Shown: in pieces, positions 1 through 9,222 of the stretch
Position numbering within the stretch: position 1 is the first letter of the stretch
Layout: each line of letters starts with the position of its first letter
DNA from: JAIQFF01 sp963788505
Lineage (GTDB): Bacteria > Acidobacteriota > Terriglobia > Terriglobales > Acidobacteriaceae
Direction of reading: 5' to 3'
DNA: 64,000 bases
NCBI GenBank assembly: GCA_963788505.1
Contig: CAWBGY010000009.1
Span: forward strand, 992,001 to 1,056,000
Translations under genes and position numbers: made by a program
The notes under the pieces: model-generated
Databases searched by the model: none
Told to the model about the DNA's origin: nothing
The model's input: only the letters and a program-made list of their open reading frames with translations

Positions 1-410
1 CCGACGAGCGCGGCGACGTGTGGTTCGAGGAGTACATCGTTTCGCCACCGACTCATATTTTGAACGGCTTTATCTGGGCCGCTTGGGGCGTCTACGACTT
101 CTTTCTGGCCACGAAAGAGAAAGCCGCGCAGCAATTGTTCGACCGGGCGGTCGAGACCCTGCGCAAGAACCTCGACCGGTACGACCTCGGCTTCTGGTCG
201 CTCTACGAGCAGTCCGGCACACGCTTAAAGATGGTCGCCAGCCCTTTCTATCATCAGTTGCACGTGACGCAATTGCGCGTGATGCACCGGCTTACCGGCG
301 ACGACGTGTTTTCCCGATACGCCGACCGCTGGGAGACATACGCCCGCAGCCGTACCAAGAGGACCCGCGCCTTGTGCTACAAGAGCGCTTTTAAGCTTTG
401 CTATTACTAG
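1..410 (+). CDS. D-glucuronyl C5-epimerase family protein, C-terminal part (5' end outside window)
   Basis: The frame is open from base 3 to a TAG at 408-410, so only the last ~135 residues are present. The motifs LNGFIW, GFWSLYEQ and FYHQLHVTQL followed by LTGDD match the C-terminal helical domain of the D-glucuronyl C5-epimerase family, which turns glucuronate into iduronate within a polymer. The frame ends naturally with an aromatic tail. It lies 6 bases upstream of a WbuB-like glycosyltransferase and near Wza- and WecA-like genes, so a role in maturing an exported uronate-containing polysaccharide is inferred. Whether the true substrate is heparosan-like cannot be told. Confidence 0.75.
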   Translation, partial: DERGDVWFEEYIVSPPTHILNGFIWAAWGVYDFFLATKEKAAQQLFDRAVETLRKNLDRYDLGFWSLYEQSGTRLKMVASPFYHQLHVTQLRVMHRLTGDDVFSRYADRWETYARSRTKRTRALCYKSAFKLCYY

Positions 411-416
411 GGAACC

Positions 417-1680
417 GTGAAAATTCTCTACGTCTCACAATATTTTCCGCCGGAGATGGGAGCGCCCGCCGCCCGCGTGGCTGAGCTGTCGCGCTATTGG
501 GCGCAAGACGGACAAGAAGTTACGCGTGCTCACCGGGTTTCCCAATCATCCTACCGGCGTGGTGCCGGCGGAGTACCGTCGTAAGTTCCGCCGTCTGGTG
601 GCGCGGGAAAAAACGAATGGAGTGAAGGTCATCCGGACCTGGCTGTTGCCATTTCCCAACCGCAAAACGTACGAGCGCATGCTGAACTACAGTTCGTTTT
701 GTATCTCGGCCGCCGGCACCGGCTTGTTCACGGAGCGTCCCGATGTGGTCATCGCCAGCTCGCCCCAGTTGCTGGTCGGCCTTTCCGGGTGGTGGCTGGC
801 CCGGTGCAAGCGGTCACGCTTCATCTTCGAAGTCCGAGACTTGTGGCCGGAGTCGCTGGCGGCGGTTGGCGTGGGGAAAGCGGATTCCCTGGTGTATCGC
901 TCGCTGGCGCGGATCGCCGGATTTCTGTATCGAAATTCCGACCACGTTGTGGTTGTGACTCCTGCTTTCAAGGAATATCTGGTTCAACATTGGGACGTCC
1001 CGGCGCAGAAGATCTCCGTGATCGAAAACGGAGTAGATGCTGAAGTGTTCAAATCGCAGACGCAGAGTAATCTGCGCGCCGATCTGGGCATCGAAGGAAA
1101 ATTTGTCGTTTCCTACATCGGCACCATGGGTAACGCCCATGGCTTGCACACGTTGGTCGAGGCGGCGGCGAAATTGCAGAACTCGGCCGCCGAGATCCTG
1201 TTCTTGCTGCTGGGGGAAGGGGCGGAGAAGGAGCACCTGGTTTCGCTGGCGCGGGCGCGCGGTCTTAGCAACGTGCGTTTTGTGGATCAGCAATCGCGGG
1301 AGAAGATACCGGGCTTTATCTGCGCTTCGGATGCGTGTGTGGTTCTGCTCAAGCAGAACGAGATCTTCAAGACCGTCATCCCCAGCAAGATGCTGGAGTT
1401 CATGTCCTGCGCGCGTCCGGTGATTCTCGGCGTCGATGGTCAGGCGCGCCAGATTCTGGAGGAGGCCCAGGCGGGAATCTGCATCGAGCCGGAAAATTCA
1501 GCGCAACTGGCGCAGGCGGTTTTGCGTTTGGCCGCCGACCCGCAGCTCCGCGAGACTCTGGGCCGCAATGGGCGACGCCACGTCCTGCAACATTTTTCAC
1601 GCCGCCAAACCGCGACGGCATATCTCGACCTGCTGAGAGAACTTATCGGGGAAGAAAAGCAACGCGCGGTCGCGGCCTGA
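417..1680 (+). CDS. WbuB-like GT4 glycosyltransferase, frameshifted near base 524
   Basis: A GTG at 417 starts the typical GT4 N-terminus (VKILYVSQYF, then PPEMGAPAARV). The frame breaks after GQEVT near 519-528 and resumes one base later with LTGFPNHPTG, which belongs directly after EVTV in this family. One extra base (GTT-ACG-C-GTG instead of GTT-ACN-GTG) explains it. The rest is a complete GT-B protein with FEVRDLWPES, VIENGVD and the C-terminal PSKMLEFMSCARPVI segment that holds the nucleotide-sugar binding glutamates; corrected length is about 420 residues. It is probably a cytoplasmic transferase adding a sugar to a lipid-linked repeat unit. The break is either a sequence error or recent inactivation. 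Confidence 0.8.
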
Positions 1681-1695
1681 AACCCGTCAGAAATT

Positions 1696-2712
1696 CTAAG
1701 GTCTGATGGCCACGATGCTTACCGCGGTCGCAGCCTGCACGGCGGCCTCGACCGTGCGAGTCATCACCACTTTACCCGTACTGCTGGGGACAAACAGGAT
1801 GTCGTCCGCCTTCATGGGAATGTCCGCGACTTTGGCCTGAAGTATCTTTTTCAGTTGAACCGGCGTTTCCGTCATTCCGTTCGGCCCTTTGCGGAGGATG
1901 GTGACGCCATTCAGCTTAGCGGTCCGAGTGGTGCCTCCCGCCAGGGCGATCGCCTTCAATACGGTCAGATTATCGGTGTCCATCAAGAATCCGCTGGGCC
2001 GGCCTACTTCTCCCACCACGTACACGACGTCGGCTTTGTGTACCACGATGGTATCCCCCGGAAGAACGGCGATGTTGCTGGCAGGGTTGTCGACCAGCTT
2101 CCGGCTAAACGGCACAATCAGGGGCTTATCGGTCTGGTTGCGGTGGGTCACGGTAATGCTCTGGCCAGCCTTCTCGGTAAATCCGCCGGCCGCGGAAATG
2201 ACGTCGAGCAATCGCGGCTCACCCACAATTGGATACACTCCGGGCCTGGAAACTTCGCCCAGCAGGTTCGCACCCTGGGAAAAGGACTGATCGACCAGCA
2301 GGGTAACGTGCGGATTCTTTACGAATCCTCCGTCTGAAAGGCGCTTTTCGATCAAGGCCTGCGCTTCTTCGACGGTGAGGCCGGCCAAATGGACGTAGTC
2401 CACCAGCGGCAGATACACATCACCGTTGTTGCCCAAGCGGCTCTTGGTGGAGAGTTCGGGCACATTGTAGACATTGATTTCGAGCAGGTCTCCAATGCCC
2501 AGCCTGGGGTCGGGCCCGGTTTCGTCATCTGCCGGGGAGGCTTCGGGTTGGGGTGTTGCAGGTACCGCTGAAGGGAAAACCTGTTCGGTCGCCTTCGCCG
2601 CAGGCTTGGGCGATTGATCTTGCGCCGCTCCTCTCACCCCAAACGACAGAATCAGCAAAAGGATAACCAGAACATAGGGAAGGCCGGTAGGAACCCTGGG
2701 AAGAGACGGCAT
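1696..2712 (-). CDS. Wza-like polysaccharide export protein with SLBB domains
   Basis: A signal peptide (hydrophobic core VLVILLLILSFGV) is followed by the Poly_export domain (RLGIGDLLEINVYNVPELS...GDVYLPLVDYVHLAGLT) and two SLBB-type beta-grasp repeats (GEVSRPGVYPI and GEVGRPSGFLMD). This is the order in outer-membrane polysaccharide exporters of the Wza/GumB family. The upstream frame extends to 2925, but the ATG at 2712 has AGAGG about 8 bases before it and starts just ahead of the signal peptide; ATG 2730 is an alternative. Length is about 338 residues. It is divergent from the WecA-like gene across a 380-bp promoter region, consistent with one exopolysaccharide system. Confidence 0.85.
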   Translation of the reverse strand: MPSLPRVPTGLPYVLVILLLILSFGVRGAAQDQSPKPAAKATEQVFPSAVPATPQPEASPADDETGPDPRLGIGDLLEINVYNVPELSTKSRLGNNGDVYLPLVDYVHLAGLTVEEAQALIEKRLSDGGFVKNPHVTLLVDQSFSQGANLLGEVSRPGVYPIVGEPRLLDVISAAGGFTEKAGQSITVTHRNQTDKPLIVPFSRKLVDNPASNIAVLPGDTIVVHKADVVYVVGEVGRPSGFLMDTDNLTVLKAIALAGGTTRTAKLNGVTILRKGPNGMTETPVQLKKILQAKVADIPMKADDILFVPSSTGKVVMTRTVEAAVQAATAVSIVAIRP

Positions 2713-2870
2713 CTCTGAACCTCTTGGCATGTGAAGAGAACAAAAGTCTAGCACAGGCGCGGCCAAAGATGGCCGTCCAAAAGGGCCGGGATTGCTGCAA
2801 GTATGCTCGCCGGCGACCCACCATGGGGAGGTTTCTGGTGAGGTTTTCCACAGCCCTTCCAAAATGCCGG

Positions 2871-2900
2871 TTGCGACATAATTTTGGTGGCTGCTATAGT
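2871..2900 (+). promoter_or_regulatory. Putative sigma-70 promoter for the WecA-like gene
   Basis: TTGCGA at 2871-2876 and TATAGT at 2895-2900 are separated by 18 bases and point toward the gene at 3093. A DnaA-box-like TTTTCCACA lies at 2845-2853. Inferred from pattern only. Confidence 0.35.
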
Positions 2901-3092
2901 GCAAGGCAGCAATCAACAAACACACGCAGCGTGTTGCTTCGCGATCGTTTCAGCCTGTGAGTCCGTCCTATCAAGATGGGCGCGAACGGGTTGATGCGCG
3001 AAACGTTTCAGGCAGCGATGGGTGTGGTTTTGGTTCTTCTCAAAGATCACAACTCTGAAATCTGGGCTGGCTGAGGCCGAGAGGGGATTAGG

Positions 3093-4649
3093 TTGACGCT
3101 TTTCTACCTGGGGATCTTTGCGGCCGCGGTGCTGGCCTCGTTTGTACTGACCAGGTATGTACGCAATCTGGCTACTGTCCAGGGCTGGGTTGCAGGTCCC
3201 GACCTGGGTCGGCACTTGCACAGTCGGCCGCTACCCCGTCTGGGCGGCGTGGCCATTTTCCTGTCGTTTCTGTTCAGCATCGGAATTGCCGGCCTGGTGA
3301 GTTGGTGGCACCCTCGCCTGAACTTCGGATTTTCATCAAAAGCGCTGTTTATCATTCTTTTCCCCGCCTTCCTGATTTTCCTGCTGGGCCTTTACGATGA
3401 CCTGCATCCGGTGGGGCCCTACTTCAAGTTCCTGGTCCAGGTGCTGGCGGGCGCGATGTTGTTCGCCGGCGGACTTCGCATTCTCGATCTGCCGGTCCTG
3501 TTCAGCGGGTACCATTTTCCCTGGTTTGTGGGGCTTCCACTCACCATTTTATGGGTCCTCGGCATCACCAACGCGTTCAACCTCATTGACGGTCTGGATG
3601 GTCTGGCCGCTGGTTCCGCATTATTCTCCACTCTGGTGGTGTTCGTCGTCGCCCTTTTCAGCCACTCCTCGTTTGCGGCGGTCATGACGCTGATTCTGGC
3701 CGGCGCCATTCTCGGTTTTCTACGCTACAACTTCAATCCCGCGACCATCTTTCTGGGGGACTGCGGCAGCCTGTTCGTGGGTTTCATGCTCAGCGCGCTG
3801 GCGCTGCAAGGCATGCAGAAGTCGCCTACCATCGTGGCTGTCGCCATCCCCGTAGTCTCGTTCGGGTTTCCCATTCTGGAGACAGCTCTTTCGGTTGCGC
3901 GCCGCCTCATCGGTGGTCGGCCGGTGTTCACCGGGGACCGGGAACACATTCATCACAAACTCCTGCAACGAGGTTTTTCGCAGCGGCAGGTAGTCACGAT
4001 CCTGTACGCGGTTTCCGCTGCCTTCGCCATGCTCAGCCTTTTCCTGCTCTGGCCCACAGGCAGCACGTTGGGCCTGGTGCTGGCGGTATTGGGCATCGGA
4101 ATCTGGATCGGTGTGCAGCACCTGAACTATCTGGAGTTTGGCGAGCTCCGCCGCGTAGCCCAGCGCACGTTTGAGCAGCGGCTTATTTTTGTCAATAACC
4201 TCGCGATTCGCCGGGCCACCGAGGAGCTTAAGGTCGCATCCGGCTTTCCGCAGCTCTGCCGGATTCTCGAAGCCGCGTTCAGCAGCAATGATTTTGACGC
4301 CTTTGAACTTCGCTTGCCGGGTCCGCTGGACGAACTGGCCGAAATCGGTGGCCTGCAAATTGTCTCCGCTGACAAGTCGCGGTTTCACTGGAAAAAGCAC
4401 GGCGTCTACCTCAGCCCGGAAGCGTTTCCCGGGTGGAGTCTGACGCTGGACCTGGTAGCGGCCAACAATCGCCCCAGAGGATCGCTCACCGTGTACCGGT
4501 TCTATAACGGGCGCGATCTGCAGCTCGACATGAATCTGCTGACCTCACTGTTTCCCGTGGCGCTGGCTGACGCTTTGGATCGCGTGTTGCGACCGACGGT
4601 CGAAACCATACCGGTGGAGAGTCCGGCCTCAGCGCGAGCGGCTAGTTGA
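3093..4649 (+). CDS. WecA/TagO-like undecaprenyl-phosphate sugar-1-phosphate transferase with C-terminal extension
   Basis: TTG start with GAGGGG upstream. The N-terminal ~350 residues are a multi-pass MraY/WecA-type transferase: YDDL near residue 101, NLIDGLDGLAAG at 163-173, FLGDCGSL at 220-227 and the HIHH signature at 285-288 (GDREHIHHKLLQRG). It should load the first sugar-1-phosphate of a polysaccharide repeat onto undecaprenyl phosphate at the inner membrane. The protein continues for about 165 soluble residues (from ~355) that ordinary WecA proteins lack and that I do not recognise. It sits divergently from the Wza-like gene, supporting a role in exopolysaccharide or O-antigen initiation. 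Confidence 0.85.
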   Translation: MTLFYLGIFAAAVLASFVLTRYVRNLATVQGWVAGPDLGRHLHSRPLPRLGGVAIFLSFLFSIGIAGLVSWWHPRLNFGFSSKALFIILFPAFLIFLLGLYDDLHPVGPYFKFLVQVLAGAMLFAGGLRILDLPVLFSGYHFPWFVGLPLTILWVLGITNAFNLIDGLDGLAAGSALFSTLVVFVVALFSHSSFAAVMTLILAGAILGFLRYNFNPATIFLGDCGSLFVGFMLSALALQGMQKSPTIVAVAIPVVSFGFPILETALSVARRLIGGRPVFTGDREHIHHKLLQRGFSQRQVVTILYAVSAAFAMLSLFLLWPTGSTLGLVLAVLGIGIWIGVQHLNYLEFGELRRVAQRTFEQRLIFVNNLAIRRATEELKVASGFPQLCRILEAAFSSNDFDAFELRLPGPLDELAEIGGLQIVSADKSRFHWKKHGVYLSPEAFPGWSLTLDLVAANNRPRGSLTVYRFYNGRDLQLDMNLLTSLFPVALADALDRVLRPTVETIPVESPASARAAS

Positions 4650-4799
4650 CTGCAGTTGCATATTCCTGAATTGTTCTGCTTCGCTTTCCCTCTTTGCCAG
4701 TCAGGGTTATCCACAGGCTGAACCAACCGCGTCACTTCTGACAAATCGCAGCTGCGTTTAGTTTCGTAGTTCGCTCAAGCGCAGGAGAACGCCAGCAAG

Positions 4800-5618
4800 A
4801 TGAATTGGTCCAAGGCACGCGACACTCATTTTCTCGGCTTGCAGACTGCAGTGTTTTGCGTGGCCTGTGAATTGATCAGCGAAAATAACACGGCGCACTG
4901 TCTGGCGTGCGGGAGCCAGGCAGTAATCGGCCTGTCGCGCGTGCTGGGCGGATCAATCCTGCGGCAGCCGACAGCCCACCTGATTGCGGACGCCGAGCTC
5001 GATCGCCTGGTACACGAACTGCTTCGCACCGTGCCCTACGCGGCTTCGCCGGTGGTGGATGAACACCTGCCAGTCACATTCGCTGCGCTGGCTCCCGGGC
5101 GACACCACATCAGGCGTTCCGCCGTGCCGCTGCCCATGGTTGCGCCGGCCGGTTCCGGAGGGCAGACGTCGGCTGCGGAAGTTGACCTGGAGCCCGCGAT
5201 CAGCCTGATCGCCGAGCGGGCACAAACCTTGACTGGCGCAAGCGGCGCAGCCATTGCTCTGCGCAAGGGCGACGAAATGGTGTGCCGCGCGCGCGCCGGG
5301 CGCACCGCACCGGACCTGGGCGTCCGTCTCCAGTCCGACTCGGGGATTTCGGCTGATTGCGTGCGCACCGGCCAGGTGGTGCTCTGTCACGATGCGCAAG
5401 ACGATCCTCATGTCGACGTCGCGGCCTGCCAGCGACTGGGGGTGCGGTCCATTCTGGCCGCCCCGCTGCGCCACTTTCGCAGAACACTTGGAGTATTCGA
5501 GGTTTTTTCCAGCGCCCCTCATGCCTTTGCGGACCGCGACGTTGCGACCATGCAGCTTCTATCCAGTGTGATGGTAGCCGCCCTCTCCCGCCTCTCCCCG
5601 CTCCGCCAGACTGCGTAA
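4800..5618 (+). CDS. Zinc-ribbon plus GAF domain protein with four-cysteine GAF
   Basis: 272 residues, no membrane segment. Residues 20-37 hold two cysteine pairs (CVAC at 20-23, CLAC at 34-37), a likely zinc ribbon. Residues ~130-265 form a GAF domain whose cysteines 162, 187, 196 and 210 keep the spacing C-x24-C-x8-C-x13-C, identical to the GAF domains of the proteins at 5712 and 9223. It is probably a cytoplasmic sensor; the ligand is unknown. An AGGAG lies 12 bases before the ATG. A perfect DnaA-box sequence (TTATCCACA) is present in its upstream region at 4706-4714. Confidence 0.75.
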   Translation: MNWSKARDTHFLGLQTAVFCVACELISENNTAHCLACGSQAVIGLSRVLGGSILRQPTAHLIADAELDRLVHELLRTVPYAASPVVDEHLPVTFAALAPGRHHIRRSAVPLPMVAPAGSGGQTSAAEVDLEPAISLIAERAQTLTGASGAAIALRKGDEMVCRARAGRTAPDLGVRLQSDSGISADCVRTGQVVLCHDAQDDPHVDVAACQRLGVRSILAAPLRHFRRTLGVFEVFSSAPHAFADRDVATMQLLSSVMVAALSRLSPLRQTA

Positions 5619-5711
5619 CCTACACCGGCGCCGATTTTCGTGGGTCCGAGCCAGCCCGGGAAAGGGATGCATCGAAGGTGCTGCTCTAGGTTAATATGTT
5701 AGGAACTTTGT

Positions 5712-7403
5712 ATGGAGTTCACCGCGCCCAAGGCGGCCGGTATTTCCCGGCAGACCCGACCTGCAACTGAGCGCCGTCACACCGTGCGCCACAGGACGCA
5801 CAGTCCCGCCTACGCCAGCTTGAACGGGCCCAGCGACGGAATCGTTTCCGACCTTAGCGAGATTCTCGATATCAGCTCGGACGGCATGTCCATCCAGACG
5901 TCCTCTCCATTGCAGGTCGAACACAATCTGAGCCTGTGCCTCGATCTTTCGGAAACCGGGGCGCGTATTCGCACCACCGGCCAAGTGGTGTGGTCGGATA
6001 CTTCGGGGCGGGCCGGAATTCGTTTTGCCGAGTTATCGGGGCAGTCGCTGGACCAGCTCCAGGAATGGCTCTTTGTGAATGTCCTCACCGCATGCGATCA
6101 TGCGCGCACCACCCCACCCCAGGAGGATGCCTGGAACGGCGCTTCCAACACCCTGTTGTCATCGCATACTATGCCGAAGGAAGAAGAAGTGGCGTCCGGA
6201 ACTGCCGCGATTTCCGCCGAGAGCAGTGGTCCGGCGAAGCCGGAAGCGGCGCGGGGAGGAAACATAGCGGACGTGGAGCCGAGCCGATCTGATCGCGAGA
6301 CTACGCTGCAGTTGATTGCCGAGCGTGCGCTGGCCCTGACCCGGGCCACGGGTGCGGCCATTGCCCTGTCCGAGGGCAACGACCACGAAATGATTTGCGT
6401 GGCCAGCGCCGGTTCCGACGCCCCGCCCTTTGGTATGCGGCTGCAGGTAGGTTCAGGATTTTCCGGTGAATGTGTGCGTACCGGCCGCTCCTTGCGCTGC
6501 GATGACTCCGAGACTGATGACCGGGTAGATCGTCAGGGCTGCAAAGCCCTGGGCATCCGCGCCATGGTCGCCGTGCCCATTCGGCCGGGGAACAAGGTCG
6601 CCGGGCTCCTGGAAGTATTTTCACCTCAGCCCTACGCCTTCAACGCCAATGACATCAGCGTGCTCCAACAACTGACCGGAAGTATTGTGTCCACGATGGG
6701 TCACAGCGCCGAGGCACCCTCTGCTTCCGAACTGCCCGCGGCAACTCCAATGCAGGCGCACCTGCCACGAATCGAAACGCGACCGGCAGAAATAGCCGCG
6801 GTAAGGGCCGAGCGGCACGTGGCTGCGGCAAGACCTTCGACCCAGCCCAGCCTGCACAAAATTCTTCTGGTGGCTGCGGTTGGCACTTTTGTTTTTGCCG
6901 TCTTATGGCTGATAGCACCCTGGGTCTCAAAGACGATGGGCTCGTCTAGCCGCACCGTTTCCCACGCCCAGGCGCCGCAAGCCCAGGTTTCCAAGTCGCC
7001 CAACCTACCCGACAACGTCACCGATCTGGCCAGTTTGCGCAAGGTAGCCGAAGGCGGCGATCCGGCAGCCCAGTTCGCCTTAGGGGCCCGTTATGCGACC
7101 GGGGAAGAGGTCAAACAGGATTACACGGAGGCGGTGCGCTGGTTCACTCTCGCCGCTGGACAGGGGCACATTCTCGCCCAGGCAACTTTGGGGGCATACT
7201 ACTGGGCTGGGAGGGGTGTGCCCCAGGACTTGACCAAGGCCTACTACTGGTCGGTGCTGGCACAAGCCGGCGGGGATCAGGCCAGCAAATACCGGGTTGC
7301 GGTTCTTGCTTCCCGCATGAGCCGGAGCCAGGTCCTGGCGGCGCAAGAGCAAGCAAACGAGTGGCTGCGTAACTTTTCCAGCCAACCTCGGTCGACCCCG
7401 TAG
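5712..7403 (+). CDS. PilZ-GAF-transmembrane-Sel1 repeat protein
   Basis: 563 residues. Residues ~17-120 are a PilZ domain with RRHTVR and DISSDGM, the RxxxR and DxSxxG motifs that bind cyclic di-GMP. Residues ~195-330 are a GAF domain with Cys 229, 254, 263 and 277 (C-x24-C-x8-C-x13-C). A single membrane helix spans ~383-405. Residues ~450-525 hold two Sel1/TPR-like repeats (AQFALGARYATGEEV, AQATLGAYYWAGRGV). The layout puts the second-messenger and GAF modules in the cytoplasm and the Sel1 repeats in the periplasm. It follows the related GAF gene at 4800; the role is inferred to be a c-di-GMP-responsive envelope regulator. Confidence 0.8.
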   Translation: MEFTAPKAAGISRQTRPATERRHTVRHRTHSPAYASLNGPSDGIVSDLSEILDISSDGMSIQTSSPLQVEHNLSLCLDLSETGARIRTTGQVVWSDTSGRAGIRFAELSGQSLDQLQEWLFVNVLTACDHARTTPPQEDAWNGASNTLLSSHTMPKEEEVASGTAAISAESSGPAKPEAARGGNIADVEPSRSDRETTLQLIAERALALTRATGAAIALSEGNDHEMICVASAGSDAPPFGMRLQVGSGFSGECVRTGRSLRCDDSETDDRVDRQGCKALGIRAMVAVPIRPGNKVAGLLEVFSPQPYAFNANDISVLQQLTGSIVSTMGHSAEAPSASELPAATPMQAHLPRIETRPAEIAAVRAERHVAAARPSTQPSLHKILLVAAVGTFVFAVLWLIAPWVSKTMGSSSRTVSHAQAPQAQVSKSPNLPDNVTDLASLRKVAEGGDPAAQFALGARYATGEEVKQDYTEAVRWFTLAAGQGHILAQATLGAYYWAGRGVPQDLTKAYYWSVLAQAGGDQASKYRVAVLASRMSRSQVLAAQEQANEWLRNFSSQPRSTP

Positions 7404-7481
7404 GCTCGTCCTCGAGGATACCCATCGCCGGCGCTGCTTCGGCACTTTGAAATCGGTCTAGAATACAGGCAGAGGTTTCTG

Positions 7482-8620
7482 GTGCCCAGCCTTCGCGACA
7501 TCGTTTACCAAAACGTCCGTAGGGGCGACCTCCACGAGCAACTCGACCGCAACCGGGTTCGTTGCTACGCCTGCGGGCACTGCTGCCCCATTCCGGATGG
7601 TCAACCCGGGGTCTGCAAAGTGCGTTTCAACCGCGGGGGCACGCTCTACGTGCCATGGGGCTACGTAGGCGGCGTGCAATGCGATCCCATCGAGAAGAAA
7701 CCGTTCTTCCATGCCTACCCGGGCGCGCTGGCCTATAGCTTCGGAATGCTGGGCTGCGACCTGCACTGTGGGTACTGCCAGAACTGGGTGACCTCGCAGG
7801 CGTTGCGCGACCCTGACGCTGTGTCTCCGCCGCTGCAGGCGTCGCCGGAGGCCCTGGTGCAGGATGCATTGCGACAGGGAGCGAAGGTACTGGTAAGCAC
7901 CTACAACGAGCCGCTGATTACCGCGGAATGGGCAGTTGAAATATTCAAGCAGGCCCGGGCGGCCGGCCTCAGCACCGGATTTGTGTCCAACGGAAACGGT
8001 ACGCCGCAGGTGCTCGAATACATTCGACCATGGGTGGATCTCTACAAGGTCGATCTTAAGAGCTTCGACGATCGCCATTACCACCAGCTGGGCGGACGTA
8101 TCGGGCCGATTCTCGAAACCATTCGCAGTCTCATGAGATGGGAGTGTGGCTGGAGATCGTGACCCTGCTGATCCCGGGCTTCAACGACTCCGAGGACGAA
8201 CTCAAAGGGATGACCGATTTTCTGGCCGGCGTGTCTCCATACATCCCGTGGCATGTGACCGCGTTTCACAAAGACTACAAGATGGATGACCCTGACAACA
8301 CTCGTCCGGCTGACCTGTTGCGTGCCGCCGAAATTGGCAGGAAGGCGGGACTGCGATACGTATATGCCGGCAATCTGGCCGGCCGCGTGGGCAACCTTGA
8401 AGATACCCGCTGTCACCAGTGCGGCGACACGCTGATCAAGCGGAACAGTTATTTTGTGCAGGACTACCGCGTGACTGCCGATGGAAAATGTCCCTCCTGC
8501 CAGGCCGTGATTCCGGGCCGGTGGGCGGCGAAATTCGAAGGTCAGATTGCCGATCATCCTTTCGCGCCGCGCGCTTTCTTGCCGCAGGGAAGCTCGCGTT
8601 TGGTTACAATCCCCAGCTAG
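7482..8620 (+). CDS. AmmeMemoRadiSam-system radical SAM enzyme, frameshifted near 8131
   Basis: GTG start with AGAGG 6 bases upstream. The radical SAM cluster motif CDLHCGYC (C-x3-C-x2-C) is preceded by a Cys-rich N-terminus (CYACGHCCPIPDGQPGVCKV), as in the COG1180 enzymes associated with Memo and AMMECR1 proteins. The C-terminal half (LLIPGFND, PWHVTAFHKDYKM, then a CxxC pair) is in another frame. Reading CTC-CAT-GAG instead of the observed CTCATGAG restores LHEMGVWLEIV, so one C is missing near 8131. Corrected length is about 379 residues. Memo or AMMECR1 genes are not visible in the window. The reaction of this family is not established. Confidence 0.8.
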
Positions 8621-8621
8621 G

Positions 8622-9221
8622 ATGCGACGACAGCTAACGGCCCTCGTCTTCACGGCGTTGTGTTTTACGGTTGCCTGCTCGCCCCGCGACTTCCTTACGC
8701 GGCGGCTGGCGACGGACCTCATCGCGGGTTCTGAAACCTTCAAGACGACCCAGCTGTTCTGGCTGCGCACCGGCGTTATCCCCGCCAAGGATTACACCTC
8801 GCCGGAATATCTGGTGCTGCGCCGCAACGGCTGGATTACCGGCACCAGCGCTGCTTGCACACCCAACCTTCCGCCCCCTTGCTGGGACGTGGTGATCACG
8901 CCGCTGGGCGTTGACGCTCTGCGCGATTGGGTCGCCGCCACCGCCGCCACCACGCAGTACATCAGTGTGCCGGTTGCCCAGAGAGAAATGCTGGGGTTGA
9001 CGGGTATCCGCAGAAGCGGAAATGTCGCGGACGTTGATTTTCAATGGAGATGGGCCGCCGTGAATGAAGTGGGTGCCGCCCTCTATGCCAAGGGCACCGA
9101 ATACAGTTCCACGGTGGGGTTCGTTCATTATGACGATGGCTGGCGGGTGATCGAAGGCGGCCCCCTGAGGAGCAGCCAGGGGCTGAGTGACGCACTAAAG
9201 AACGCGGAACCAGCGCAATAG
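8622..9221 (+). CDS. Hypothetical lipoprotein
   Basis: The ATG at 8622 follows the radical SAM stop by one base. The N-terminus MRRQLTALVFTALCFTVACS is a lipoprotein-type signal with the cysteine at residue 19. The remaining 180 residues show no family I know; the segment is rich in aromatic residues (LFWLRTG, DFQWRWAAVNEVG, VGFVHYDDGWRVIEGG) and looks like a small globular envelope domain. A longer frame begins at 8547 but would overlap the preceding gene. It converges with the amidase gene, whose stop is one base away. Confidence 0.65.
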   Translation: MRRQLTALVFTALCFTVACSPRDFLTRRLATDLIAGSETFKTTQLFWLRTGVIPAKDYTSPEYLVLRRNGWITGTSAACTPNLPPPCWDVVITPLGVDALRDWVAATAATTQYISVPVAQREMLGLTGIRRSGNVADVDFQWRWAAVNEVGAALYAKGTEYSSTVGFVHYDDGWRVIEGGPLRSSQGLSDALKNAEPAQ

Positions 9222-9222
9222 T

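Noticed and set aside
4706..4714. Replication origin
   Set aside because: A single perfect DnaA box without a cluster, an AT-rich unwinding region or dnaA/dnaN nearby.
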